Origin: JAKACA01 sp052143575 | GTDB lineage: Bacteria > Actinomycetota > Acidimicrobiia > Acidimicrobiales > Bog-793 | Length of the DNA stretch: 64,000 nucleotides | Reading direction: 5' to 3' | Assembly (NCBI GenBank): GCA_052143575.1 | Contig: JBKQSP010000014.1 | Location: 1 to 64,000, forward strand | Shown here: positions 43,661 to 52,003 of the stretch, in pieces | How positions within the stretch are numbered: position 1 is the stretch's first letter | Layout: every line of letters starts with the position of its first letter | Made by a program: the position numbers and the translations under genes | The notes under the pieces: generated by a model | Told to the model about the DNA's origin: nothing | What the model saw: the letters and a program-made list of their open reading frames with translations, nothing else | The model's database searches: none

Positions 43661-44424
43661 TCGGCCGAGGCTACCTCCGGAGCTACGGCGATCCTCGGGG
43701 GCAACGGCGACGTCGACGAGGTCGTATGCGCCGAGCGCAGGCGACGATCGAGGTGGTACTCGATGGCGACGGTGGCGAGACGCTCCACCTCGGCGGTCGC
43801 CCTGCTCGGGGGCTCGGCGAGAGCCTTGCGGAGGTGTCCCCCGAGGATCTGGCGGATGAGCGCCACGGCCTCGGGCGAGACGGCCTGGCCGCTCCGGCAC
43901 GACCGGCACAAGAAGCCCCCGACCCCCTCGTCAAAGGCCACCAGCTCCGCCGGCTCACCGCAGGCGGCGCACTGCTCGACGACCGGGCTCACCCCCTCGA
44001 GGCTGAGCAGCTTCCAGAGGAAGGCGCCCAAGAGGACGGCGCCGCCATCGCCAGCGAGCGTGGTCAAGGCACCCACCAGCATCGTGAACAGCTCCGGCAT
44101 GGGGTGGCGCTCCACGGCGACCTGGTCGACTGCCTCGAGCATCGTGAAGGCGACGGGCATCTTGTCGAGGTCCTCACGGATCGGGCGGAAAACCTCGATG
44201 ACCTCGGCCTGCGTGATGACGTCGAGCTCGCGGCCCTTCCAGCACATGAGCGACACGTGCGTGAGGAGGTCGAGCCGCCCGGCCAGCTTGGACTTGGTCT
44301 TGCGCACCCCCTTGGCGACGGCGCGCACCTTGCCGTGCTCGGGCGTGATGAACGTGATGATGCGGTCCGCCTCGCCGAGGCGCATCGTCCGCAGCACGAC
44401 ACCCTCGTCCCGGAACGTTGCCAC
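43657..44424 (-). CDS. recO: DNA repair protein RecO
   Basis: 255 aa. N-terminal OB fold: FRDEGVVLRTMRLGEADRII, GKVRAVAKGVRKTKSKLAGR. The central helical region ends with GVSPVVEQCAACGEPAELVA ... CRSCRSG, a CxxC...CxxC zinc site. RecO loads RecA through RecR on SSB-coated DNA. The recO-uppS neighbourhood is conserved in actinobacteria. It is followed by nagA with a 4-base overlap. Confidence 0.95.
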   Translation of the reverse strand: MATFRDEGVVLRTMRLGEADRIITFITPEHGKVRAVAKGVRKTKSKLAGRLDLLTHVSLMCWKGRELDVITQAEVIEVFRPIREDLDKMPVAFTMLEAVDQVAVERHPMPELFTMLVGALTTLAGDGGAVLLGAFLWKLLSLEGVSPVVEQCAACGEPAELVAFDEGVGGFLCRSCRSGQAVSPEAVALIRQILGGHLRKALAEPPSRATAEVERLATVAIEYHLDRRLRSAHTTSSTSPLPPRIAVAPEVASAE

Positions 44425-44475
44425 TGACCCACGCTAGAGCGCTCCCGCCGATAGCTAGGCGCTTTGGCGAGATCC

Positions 44476-44700
44476 TCAGCTGCGTCCGCGCAGGCCGTGC
44501 ATCCGTCCCCCGAAGTAGATGAGGGCGACACCGACGACGATGACGACGATGAGGCCGAGTGCCTGGGCGTCTCCGGCGGCCGCCAGCACGACGAGAAAGC
44601 CGAGGACCAGCAACCCCAAGGTGATCCCGGAGATGACCCCGATGTGATCCCAGAGTCGCCAGGGCGCAGCCGGCTGGCCGCCGTTGCCCTCGTCACTCAT
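44476..44700 (-). CDS. Small two-TM membrane protein
   Basis: 74 aa. Its ATG overlaps the uppS stop (ATGA). Two hydrophobic helices, VISGITLGLLVLGFLVVLAA and ALGLIVVIVVGVALIYFGGR, are joined by a short loop; the N-tail is polar. No family is recognised. Coupling to uppS suggests a role at the membrane in isoprenoid or envelope metabolism, but this is only positional. Confidence 0.65.
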   Translation of the reverse strand: MSDEGNGGQPAAPWRLWDHIGVISGITLGLLVLGFLVVLAAAGDAQALGLIVVIVVGVALIYFGGRMHGLRGRS

Positions 44701-45416
44701 CGCTTGATGCCGCCGAACCGTCGTTCCCGGTGCTGGAACTCGCGGATGGCGTCGAAGAGGTTCTCCCGCCGGAAGTCCGGCCAGAGGACGTCGACGAAGA
44801 CGAGCTCCGAGTACGCCAGCTGCCAGAGGAGGAAGTTGGAGGTGCGGTATTCACCGGAGGTGCGCACGACGAGGTCGGGATCCGGCATGTCGGGCCAGTA
44901 GAGCCGGTTGCGGATGACCCGTTCGTCGACCTTCTCCGGCTTGATGCCATCGGCCACGACGGCTCTGACGGCGTCGACGATCTCGGCGCGGCCGCCGTAG
45001 TTGAAGCAGATCGTGAGCGTCATGCGGCGGTTGTGGGCCGTGCGGGCAGCCGATTCGTCCATGTGACGAAGGAGACGCTTCGGTACGCGCCAGTCGCGCC
45101 GTCCCGCAAAGCGGATGCGGACGCCCTTTTGCGCCAGGTCGTCGCGGTGACGCGTGAGGATGCCCTCGTTGAAGTTCATGAGGTAGCGCACCTCGTCCGG
45201 CGGGCGCCGCCAGTTCTCCGTCGAGAAGGCGAACATCGAGAGCCACCGCACCCCGACCTCGAGGGCGCCGTCGACGGTGTCGAACATCGCTTCCTCGCCG
45301 GCGGCGTGTCCCGCCGTCCTCGGCAGCCCGCGGGCACGCGCCCAGCGACCGTTGCCGTCCATGACGCAGGCGACGTGGTTCGGAACGCGTTTCGGGTCGA
45401 TGCCCTCGCTTGACAC
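44697..45416 (-). CDS. uppS: Isoprenyl transferase (undecaprenyl/polyprenyl diphosphate synthase)
   Basis: 239 aa, cis-prenyltransferase. HVACVMDGNGRWARARGLPR carries the catalytic Asp and the phosphate-binding loop, followed by GHAAGEEA, FSTENWRRPPDEV, FNYGGRAEIVDAV and the C-terminal DPDLVVRTSGEYRTSNFLLW-QLAYSELVF. It builds the C50/C55 lipid carrier for peptidoglycan precursors from FPP and IPP. The overlap with the small membrane gene downstream indicates an operon, and recO follows. Confidence 0.95.
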   Translation of the reverse strand: MSSEGIDPKRVPNHVACVMDGNGRWARARGLPRTAGHAAGEEAMFDTVDGALEVGVRWLSMFAFSTENWRRPPDEVRYLMNFNEGILTRHRDDLAQKGVRIRFAGRRDWRVPKRLLRHMDESAARTAHNRRMTLTICFNYGGRAEIVDAVRAVVADGIKPEKVDERVIRNRLYWPDMPDPDLVVRTSGEYRTSNFLLWQLAYSELVFVDVLWPDFRRENLFDAIREFQHRERRFGGIKR

Positions 45417-45425
45417 GAGGCGACG

Positions 45426-46160
45426 TTACTCCCGGTTGCGCGGGGTCCCCGAGTCGGCGAGGACCGCCTCCACCCAACGGGCGGCTGCCGACCTGGCGGT
45501 TTCGACGTCACCCGAGCGCACGAGTGGCCAGAGCACCTCCTCCACGAGGTCGTCCCAGCCGAGGCCCTCGCTCGAGACGCCGGCGGCGCGGATGGCGGTA
45601 CGGGCCTCGCCCGTGATGGCCGCCAGCTCCCCCACCTCCTCACCGACCACCTCGCCGATGCGTCGCCGCACCCAGCCGGCGAGCCACGGGCTGACGCCGG
45701 CCGTGGAGACGGCGACGGAGACGTCGCCGCGACGCAACACGGCCGGCATGAGGAAGGAGCACGACGCCGGGTCGTCGGCGGCGTTCACGAGCACGCCTGC
45801 CCGCTCGGCGTCGCGAAACACCTCTCTGTCCACGGCGGGGATCCCGGTGGCGGTGACGACGAGGCGGTAGCCGGCCGCCTCTCCGGAACGGTACGGCCGC
45901 CGTGCCACCTCGACGGGTAGGTCGGCCCAGGGCGCCGAGATCTCCGGTGAGACGACGGTGACGAGGGCGCCGCACTCGAGAAGAGCCGCCGCCTTGCGGG
46001 CTCCGACGCGTCCCCCGCCGACGACCAGGCACGGCTCGCCCTCCAGTCGAAGTGCCAGGTGAAAGAGCGGCGCATCGCCTCTGAGCTGGGCGCGGGCGCC
46101 CTCGGCGAGGTCGCCGCGAGCTGGCGCCGGAGCGGGTGGTTGCGGGGAGCGGGGTGTCAT
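45426..46160 (-). CDS. Siroheme synthase, precorrin-2 dehydrogenase/ferrochelatase part (CysG-N/Met8-like)
   Basis: 244 aa. NAD-binding Rossmann loop CLVVGGGRVGARKAAALLEC (about residue 45), catalytic VNAADDPASCSFLMPAVLRR, and SVAVSTAGVSPWLAGWVRRR. A C-terminal helical dimer/ferrochelatase region follows. The SAM-dependent uroporphyrinogen methyltransferase domain of full CysG is absent. It oxidises precorrin-2 and inserts iron to give siroheme, the cofactor of the sulfite reductase encoded divergently at 47032. It shares a 106-bp promoter region with cysH. Confidence 0.9.
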   Translation of the reverse strand: MTPRSPQPPAPAPARGDLAEGARAQLRGDAPLFHLALRLEGEPCLVVGGGRVGARKAAALLECGALVTVVSPEISAPWADLPVEVARRPYRSGEAAGYRLVVTATGIPAVDREVFRDAERAGVLVNAADDPASCSFLMPAVLRRGDVSVAVSTAGVSPWLAGWVRRRIGEVVGEEVGELAAITGEARTAIRAAGVSSEGLGWDDLVEEVLWPLVRSGDVETARSAAARWVEAVLADSGTPRNRE

Positions 46161-46183
46161 GGGTGGGCGTGGGCGGAATACCC

Positions 46184-46260
46184 TTAAAAGCCGATCGGTT
46201 TAGTCAGATATAGTACGGCTGATCGCCAGGCGCTGATCAGCGGCGATCCTCAAGGGGGAC
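46184..46260 (+). promoter_or_regulatory. cysH promoter and 5'-UTR hairpin
   Basis: A good -10 TATAGT lies at 46209-46214, with a weak TTAAAA at 46184-46189 (19-bp spacer) and an 8-bp palindrome CCGATCGG (46191-46198) between them, a possible operator. Downstream, GATCGCC (46221-46227) pairs perfectly with GGCGATC (46242-46248), enclosing the palindrome GCTGATCAGC (46232-46241). The SD AAGGGGGA begins 4 bases after this stem, so folding could modulate translation of cysH. No known riboswitch class fits. Confidence 0.5.
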
Positions 46261-46266
46261 GATAAC

Positions 46267-46971
46267 TTGGACACCAATGAGGCAACCGCAGTGAGGGAGG
46301 TCGGGGCACTCGACGAGCAGGAGCTCGCCGCCGCGTCTGCACACCTCGAGTCGCTGCCGATACGGGAAGCCGCCGCCGCAGCCATCGCCTGGGTGCTGGA
46401 GAGCTTCGGTGACTCCTATGCCGTGGCGAGCTCGTTCCAGGACGCCGTCTTGATCGACCTCGCCATCAAGGCCGACCCGAGCGCCGAGATCATCTTCCTC
46501 GACACCGAGTACCACTTCCCCGAGACGCTGGCCTTCGTCGAGCGCCTGCGCAAGATCTGGAATCTCAACCTCACGATCACACACCCCTCGATCGGACGCG
46601 AAGAGTCCCCGTGCGGCAGCCCCGGGTGCTGCCAGCTGCGCAAGGTCGTCCCCCTCAACGCCGCCTTGCAGGGCAGGCGGGCCTGGGTGACGGGCCTCAA
46701 GCGGGTGGACACGCCCGAGCGTGACGGCGCTCCCATCGTGGCCTGGGATCCGCAGCGCAACATGGTGAAAGTGAACCCGCTCGCCACATGGACCGACGAC
46801 GACGTCGAGGACTATCTGGCAGAGCATGGCCTTCCCCACCACCCGCTCACCTACGTGGGCTACGTCTCCATCGGATGCGCGCCGACGACGCAGCCGATCG
46901 CCGAAGGCCACAACCCCCGCGAGGGTCGCTGGCCCGGCAGTGACAAGACCGAGTGCGGGCTGCACGTCTAG
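46267..46971 (+). CDS. cysH: Assimilatory APS/PAPS reductase (CysH)
   Basis: 234 aa from TTG 46267, supported by SD AAGGGGGA. It reduces adenylyl sulfate (or PAPS) to sulfite using thioredoxin. Seen: SSFQDAVLIDLAIKADPSAE (pyrophosphate loop), IFLDTEYHFPETL, the CC pair Cys121-122 in GCCQLRKVVPL, WVTGLKRVDTPERD, and catalytic Cys230 in TECGLHV. In APS reductases the 4Fe-4S cluster is held by CC plus a CxxC; here the latter reads C204-A-P-T207, so the fourth ligand is Thr. It may have an altered or absent cluster. It heads the sulfite-reductase cluster. Confidence 0.9.
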   Translation: MDTNEATAVREVGALDEQELAAASAHLESLPIREAAAAAIAWVLESFGDSYAVASSFQDAVLIDLAIKADPSAEIIFLDTEYHFPETLAFVERLRKIWNLNLTITHPSIGREESPCGSPGCCQLRKVVPLNAALQGRRAWVTGLKRVDTPERDGAPIVAWDPQRNMVKVNPLATWTDDDVEDYLAEHGLPHHPLTYVGYVSIGCAPTTQPIAEGHNPREGRWPGSDKTECGLHV

Positions 46972-47031
46972 CCCGCCCGGACTCGTCCACCACCTCCGCC
47001 CCCGACCGTCTCGCACCGAGCACCCGCGACC

Positions 47032-48732
47032 GTGGAATTCATCCGCCCCTTCCGCACGGGCAACACGCTCAACCAGACCGAGCAGTGGAAGCTGGCCCGC
47101 AACCCCCTCGACGTCGCCGACGCCGTCCGCCAGCGCTACGCCCGGGAGGGCCCTGACTCGATCGCCGCCGTCGAGGGTGAGCTCGAGCGCCTGAAGTGGG
47201 TGGGCATCTACCCGCAACGACAGGGCGGCGACGCCTTCATGATGCGGGTCAAGATCCCGGGCGGCCGCATGTCGGCGCCGCAGGCACGCCGCATCGGAGA
47301 GGTCGTGGACCGCTTCGCCGCCGCCCCGGAGCCGAGCCCGATCTGGGGCGACCGCTACTGCGACCTCACGACGCGCCAGGACGTCCAGCTGCACTGGGTG
47401 CACATCGGCGACGTCCCGCAGATCTGGCAGATGCTCGAGGAGGTCGGCATCACGACCGTGCAGGCCTGTGGGGACTCGGCCCGCAACGTGCTGTCGTGTC
47501 CCGTCTCGGGCGTCGACCGCTACGAGGTCCTCGACGCCAGCCCCATCGCCAAGGACGTCTCGGACTTTTTCACGGGCAACCGCGAGTACGCCAACCTCCC
47601 TCGCAAGTTCAAGATGTCGATCACCGGTTGCCGGGAGGACTGCGCGCAGGCGGAGATCAACGACATCGGCCTCTGGCCGGCCCGGCGGTTCCATGACGGC
47701 GCCGTCGGCTTCAACCTCCTCGTCGGGGGAGGGCTCTCCGACGGGCCCCGTATGGCGAGTGACCTTGACGTCTTCGTGCTTCCTGAGCAGGCCGTGGAGG
47801 TATGCCGTGCCATCGCCCAGCTCTACGGTGAGCTCGGCAACCGTGAGAACCGAGGCATCAGCCGCATGCGCTACCTCGTGCAGGAGCTGACGCCGGAGGG
47901 GTTTCGCCTCGAGCTGGCGGCACGGGCCGCTTTCGCCCTCGAACCCGCCGGTGAGGAGCTGACCCGCCGCTACCGCGGCGACCACGTCGGCGTGCACGCG
48001 GAGCGGAGACCGGGCCGCTGCTACGTCGGGTGCTCCGTTCCCGTCGGCCGGTTGTCCGGTCTCGACCTCGTGGAGGCAGCCCGCCTCGCCGAGGAGTACG
48101 GCGACGGCGAGCTGCGCCTTGCCACCGATCAGAACTTCGTCCTCACGGGCGTCAGCGACGAGCGCCTGGAGGAGCTTCTCAGAGAAACCCTCCTCCGTCG
48201 CTACTCCCCGTTCCCCGCCCCCTTCGAGCGGGGCGTCGTGGCGTGCACGGGCAGCGAGTTCTGCCGCTTCGCCGTCGTCGAGACCAAGGCGCGCGCCGTC
48301 GAGTGGGCTCGCGAGCTCGACCGCCGCTTCGCCCGCGATCTGGGTGGGGGAGCGGGCCTGCGGGATCGTCCCCATGACGCCATCGTCCGCATGCACTTCT
48401 CCGGCTGCCCGGCGTCGTGTGGGCAGCCGCAGATCGCCGATATCGGGTTTCGGGGCGACACCGCCCACGTGGGCGACGAGATCGTCGAGGGCGTCGACAT
48501 CGGCCTCGGCGGCAGCCTCGGGACCGACGCCGCCTTCGGCCACTGGGTGGCGGGGGCCATGCCGGTCTCCGACGTGCCGGCCGCCCTCGAGCGGGTTGTC
48601 GGGCGCTACCTCGACGAGCGCAGGCCGCTCGAGCGCCTCCACGAGTGGTGGCGGCGCTCGCCTCGCGAGTCGGTCCAGTTGACGCTGCACGGCACCGGTG
48701 GCGGTGGCTCGCACGAGGAGCAGGAACGATGA
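47032..48732 (+). CDS. Siroheme-dependent sulfite/nitrite reductase (NirA/SirA-like)
   Basis: 566 aa from GTG 47032. Tandem ferredoxin-like and siroheme-binding repeats: YCDLTTRQDVQLHWVHIGDV, ITTVQACGDSARNVLSCPVS, KFKMSITGCREDCAQAEIND; and, in the second half, ELRLATDQNFVLTGV. The 4Fe-4S/siroheme ligands are VACTGSEFCRFAVVETK (Cys405, Cys411) and SGCPASCGQP (Cys459, Cys463). It carries out six-electron reduction of sulfite to sulfide (or nitrite to ammonia). Placement after cysH and opposite the siroheme synthase favours sulfite. Its stop overlaps the ATG of the FrhB-like gene, the likely electron donor. Confidence 0.93.
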   Translation: MEFIRPFRTGNTLNQTEQWKLARNPLDVADAVRQRYAREGPDSIAAVEGELERLKWVGIYPQRQGGDAFMMRVKIPGGRMSAPQARRIGEVVDRFAAAPEPSPIWGDRYCDLTTRQDVQLHWVHIGDVPQIWQMLEEVGITTVQACGDSARNVLSCPVSGVDRYEVLDASPIAKDVSDFFTGNREYANLPRKFKMSITGCREDCAQAEINDIGLWPARRFHDGAVGFNLLVGGGLSDGPRMASDLDVFVLPEQAVEVCRAIAQLYGELGNRENRGISRMRYLVQELTPEGFRLELAARAAFALEPAGEELTRRYRGDHVGVHAERRPGRCYVGCSVPVGRLSGLDLVEAARLAEEYGDGELRLATDQNFVLTGVSDERLEELLRETLLRRYSPFPAPFERGVVACTGSEFCRFAVVETKARAVEWARELDRRFARDLGGGAGLRDRPHDAIVRMHFSGCPASCGQPQIADIGFRGDTAHVGDEIVEGVDIGLGGSLGTDAAFGHWVAGAMPVSDVPAALERVVGRYLDERRPLERLHEWWRRSPRESVQLTLHGTGGGGSHEEQER

Positions 48733-49997
48733 CGATGTCCCCGCCGCGCATCCGGTCCGAGATGAGCGGCATCTCGGAGGCGCCCGGCAAGGTGTGGTTC
48801 TGGGAGCTCGCCGCCGCCGTCATCGACGCTGGCCGGTGCGTGCAATGTGGCGCCTGTGTGGCCGCCTGTCCGACCGACTCGATCGGGCTCGGTTCCGACG
48901 ACCTCCCAAAGCTCGTCAAGATGTGCACCGGATGCTCGCTGTGCTGGGACTTCTGCCCACGCGGGGGGCTCGCCTACGAATCCACCTGGCTGCCGGCGAA
49001 CGAGGTGGTCCCGGCGGTGGAGGGATCACCGCCGGAGAGGACGCCGCTCGACGACTGGCGAATCACCGGTGCCGACCCTGCTCCAGGTCTCGGACGGGTG
49101 CGCGAAGTGCTGGCAGCACGCGTCGAGAGCCGAGATACACTGATGCCACAGCACGCCCAAGACGGTGGCGTTGTGACCGCGATACTCCTCGCTTCCCTCG
49201 CAGCCGGGGAGATCGACGGCGCTGTCGTGGCGAGGGAGGACCCCGACCATCCGTGGAAGGGTGTTCCTCACCTCGCCACGACTCCCGCGCAGCTGAGGGC
49301 GGCCGCCGGAAGCTTCTACAACCAGACGATGGCCTTGGCGCGCCTCGATCTCGCTTCCGCCGGTCTGGCGGAGGGTGCCCGCATCGCCGTCGTCGGCACG
49401 CCGTGCGAGATCCAAGGCATCCGGGCGCTGCAGGCGCGGGCGTGGCGCCGCGGTGCCTCCGGCGTGGACGCCGTCGTGCTCACGATCGCCTTGCTGTGCA
49501 CGAAGAGCTTCGACTACCACAAGCTCATGGTGGAGGAACTGAGCGAGCAGCGTGGCCTCTCACTCGCCGAGGTGGGCAAGGTGGACGTCATACACGGGCG
49601 GATGATCGTCGAGGACCGAGCCGGCGGCCGACTCGTCGACGAACCGGTGAAGGAGTTCCACGGCGCCGCCCTCAAGGGATGCGACGAGTGCGCCGACTTC
49701 CTCGGTCGGTCCGCCGACATCGCCGTCGGAAGCGTCGGGAGCGGCCCCGGCTATTCGAGCGTCATCGTCCGCACGCGGGCCGGGGAGCGGGCATGGGCGG
49801 CGGGGCAGGACCAGCTCGACCTGCGCCCTCTCGAGGCACCCGAGGCGCTCGAGAAACTCGATCAACTCGACAAGAAGATCGCCTTTCGCTCCCTGCAACG
49901 CCCGTTCGACCCGGAGGGGCCGCTCTTCATCGACTTCGCCGAGCACGTCACGTTCTACGGCGGAACCGACCGAGCCCCTGTCTGGAAGGACCGATGA
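48729..49997 (+). CDS. FrhB-like coenzyme F420 oxidoreductase with two 4Fe-4S clusters
   Basis: 422 aa; ATG 48729 overlaps the sulfite-reductase stop (ATGA). N-terminal ferredoxin domain with two CxxCxxCxxxC sets: Cys37/40/43/47 (CVQCGACVAAC) and Cys66/69/72/76 (CTGCSLCWDFC). Then the FrhB/FdhB N- and C-domains: HAQDGGVVTAILLASLAAGE, AVVGTPCEIQGIRAL, KGCDECADFLGRSADIAVG, SVGSGPGYSSVIVRTRAGER. Relatives oxidise reduced F420 via FAD and pass electrons through the clusters. Here it is probably the electron-input subunit of the sulfite reductase, as in archaeal Fsr, where both are fused. The F420 assignment is by family only. Confidence 0.85.
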   Translation: MTMSPPRIRSEMSGISEAPGKVWFWELAAAVIDAGRCVQCGACVAACPTDSIGLGSDDLPKLVKMCTGCSLCWDFCPRGGLAYESTWLPANEVVPAVEGSPPERTPLDDWRITGADPAPGLGRVREVLAARVESRDTLMPQHAQDGGVVTAILLASLAAGEIDGAVVAREDPDHPWKGVPHLATTPAQLRAAAGSFYNQTMALARLDLASAGLAEGARIAVVGTPCEIQGIRALQARAWRRGASGVDAVVLTIALLCTKSFDYHKLMVEELSEQRGLSLAEVGKVDVIHGRMIVEDRAGGRLVDEPVKEFHGAALKGCDECADFLGRSADIAVGSVGSGPGYSSVIVRTRAGERAWAAGQDQLDLRPLEAPEALEKLDQLDKKIAFRSLQRPFDPEGPLFIDFAEHVTFYGGTDRAPVWKDR

Positions 49998-50410
49998 GGA
50001 CCGTAGCCGTCTCGGATGTGAACGACCTGGCGGGCGGGCAGTGCCCCGGGGGATCCCGTCATGCGGCCGTCGTGGCCGCCAGCGAGACACTGACGGTGAT
50101 CGAGGAGCCGCTCGAGGTGAAGTCCGAGCTGCGGAGGATCCTCACGACCGAGCCGGCGGCGGCCCGCTCCGCCGCTCCCCGCATGCTTGCGTCTCACGCC
50201 CTCGAGTCGTGGGCCGAGGAGCTCGAGGCCCGCGCCGTTTCGCCGGCGGTCGTGACGCACGCCTTCGAGACGTCCCGCCGCGAGATCTGGCTGTGGCTCG
50301 CCGGCGACCGTCGCTGGGAGCAGCTGGCGGGTCACCTCGGGGCGCGGGTGCTGCGCAGGGCAGCGACGCCGACAGCGCCGGTGCCGAAGGGGTCAGTCGG
50401 CGTTCTCTGA
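49994..50410 (+). CDS. Unknown protein of the sulfite-reductase operon
   Basis: 138 aa; ATG 49994 overlaps the stop of the FrhB-like gene (ATGA), so it belongs to the same translational unit. It has no membrane segment and a single Cys (GGQCPGGS). The centre is helical (ARSAAPRMLASHALESWAEE ... HAFETSRREIWLWLAGDRRW). I do not recognise the family. It is a candidate accessory or assembly subunit. Its last 18 bp overlap the convergent GGDEF gene. Confidence 0.7.
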   Translation: MRTVAVSDVNDLAGGQCPGGSRHAAVVAASETLTVIEEPLEVKSELRRILTTEPAAARSAAPRMLASHALESWAEELEARAVSPAVVTHAFETSRREIWLWLAGDRRWEQLAGHLGARVLRRAATPTAPVPKGSVGVL

Positions 50411-51775
50411 CCGCTCCGGCGCAGCCTCGCCTCCCACGGAGGTGCCGCCGCCGGCTGCAGCAAAGAGCGTGACGCCCGTGCGGTGGGTGCGCTTTGACTC
50501 GTACATGGCGGCGTCGGCCCGCGCCAGGAAATCGTCGGCATCGAGCCGCTCGGCCGTCCACGCCACGCCGACGCTGGTCTTCAGCTCGGCCTCGCCGTTG
50601 CCGAGGTCGACCGTCATCGTCGTAGCCGCGGCGACGCGCTCGGCGATCTTGAGGGCTTCGGCGGAGCTCCCCACCCGCGGGCAGATCACGATGAACTCGT
50701 CGCCGCCCACGCGGCCTACGGCGTCACCTTTTCGAGCGGTGCCGCGAAGACGCTGGGCGGCCACGGCCAGGAGGCGGTCACCCGCCGCGTGCCCGAGCCG
50801 GTCGTTCACCGATTTGAAGTCGTCCAGATCGATGAAGACGAGGGCGCTTCCTTCCCCGGGCGGTTTCGGGGCGGCCGTCATCCGCTCGACCAGCTCGAGC
50901 GAAGCACCCCGATTGAGGCACGAGGTCAGCTGGTCGACCGAGGCGCGCACCTCGAGCTCGCGGCGGAGTTGCACGCGGTAGGTCACATCGCTCAGGCAGC
51001 CGACGGCGCCCGTCACGATGCCGGCCGCATCGGTGAGGGCACGAAGGCTCAGCTCGCAGACCTGCTCGGCTTGGGCCGCCCACGGAGAGGTCGGCGCCGG
51101 AGCGCGAAGACGTATCTCGAGGTCATCGACCGGAAGATCGGCGAGGACGGCGGCGAGGGCCGACTCGAGGGCCGGCCGGTCCTCGGCGACGACTGACGGC
51201 ATCAACGCCTCCATCGTGCCACCCGGTACCTGGCCGGCGATCGCGAACATGCGATCGTTCGTGAAGGTGATGTGGCCGTGGCTGTCGATCTCGAACAGAC
51301 CGACCGGCAGCGCCTCCGACAACCGGCTCAACAGTTGCTCGCGAGACAGCAGCCTCGATATCTCCTGCTCGGCCTCCTTCTGAGCCGTGATGTCGCGAAC
51401 GAGAAGGCAAACCCGTCTCGGCGCCTCGGCCGACTGGCCGATCGGAGCCACCCTCGCCTGGAACCAGCGCGTTCCGGCTGGCACCTCGAGGCAGTACTCG
51501 CACGACTCCGGGCGACCGCTCTCGATGACACTGTGAATGACCTCGTCCAGCCTGAAACTGATCTCCCCGCCGAGGAAGTCGGCATGCCTCCGGCCGAGCA
51601 GCTCGCTGCGGGGGACGATCAAGAGGTCGTCATTCGCCGTCCAGACACCGAGGTAGGTGCCGTTCTCGTCGAGCTCGAAGACAAGGTCGTCGAGGGACGA
51701 GAGGACGGCATCGAGGCGGGCTTCGCTCTCCTCCAGGGCCTCGACGACGCTCTCGGGTTTGCCGATGCTTGGCAT
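50393..51775 (-). CDS. PAS-PAS-GGDEF diguanylate cyclase
   Basis: 460 aa. Two PAS-like sensor domains (residues about 12-130, with LDAVLSSLDDLVFELDENGT, and about 145-265, with LSEALPVGLFEIDSHGHITF). A GGDEF domain follows: SVDQLTSCLNRGASLELVER, ALVFIDLDDFKSVNDRLGHA, and the intact active site VGRVGGDEFIV preceded by an RxxD inhibitory site (RKGD). It should make cyclic di-GMP, with product inhibition. No membrane segment; it is cytosolic. The signal is unknown. It is divergent from the DUF2142 gene. Confidence 0.93.
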   Translation of the reverse strand: MPSIGKPESVVEALEESEARLDAVLSSLDDLVFELDENGTYLGVWTANDDLLIVPRSELLGRRHADFLGGEISFRLDEVIHSVIESGRPESCEYCLEVPAGTRWFQARVAPIGQSAEAPRRVCLLVRDITAQKEAEQEISRLLSREQLLSRLSEALPVGLFEIDSHGHITFTNDRMFAIAGQVPGGTMEALMPSVVAEDRPALESALAAVLADLPVDDLEIRLRAPAPTSPWAAQAEQVCELSLRALTDAAGIVTGAVGCLSDVTYRVQLRRELEVRASVDQLTSCLNRGASLELVERMTAAPKPPGEGSALVFIDLDDFKSVNDRLGHAAGDRLLAVAAQRLRGTARKGDAVGRVGGDEFIVICPRVGSSAEALKIAERVAAATTMTVDLGNGEAELKTSVGVAWTAERLDADDFLARADAAMYESKRTHRTGVTLFAAAGGGTSVGGEAAPERSENAD

Positions 51776-52003
51776 TGCATCCTCCTGAGCTCAGGAGCGC
51801 CACCACGTCTGCACCGTCACGTCTCGCGCCATCGCGTCCACGTTCGAGCGCAGTTGCGCACCACAAGCATACGACGGCTGTGGTTTCACGCACGGGGCGC
51901 CGCCCGGTGCGCTGAAGCCGGCGCACCGTGGACTAAACATCATCGTCGTGATCCCAGCCCTCACCACCGCCGCCACCGGCCTCGCCGGCGGTGGAGGCGA
52001 TCG

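Noticed and set aside
46184..46266. SAM or other known riboswitch upstream of cysH
   Set aside because: The leader is only about 50 nt after the likely start and lacks any conserved riboswitch core; only a simple nested hairpin is visible.
46237..48714. 825-codon minus-strand open frame
   Set aside because: Antisense to cysH and the sulfite reductase; no domain, shadow composition.
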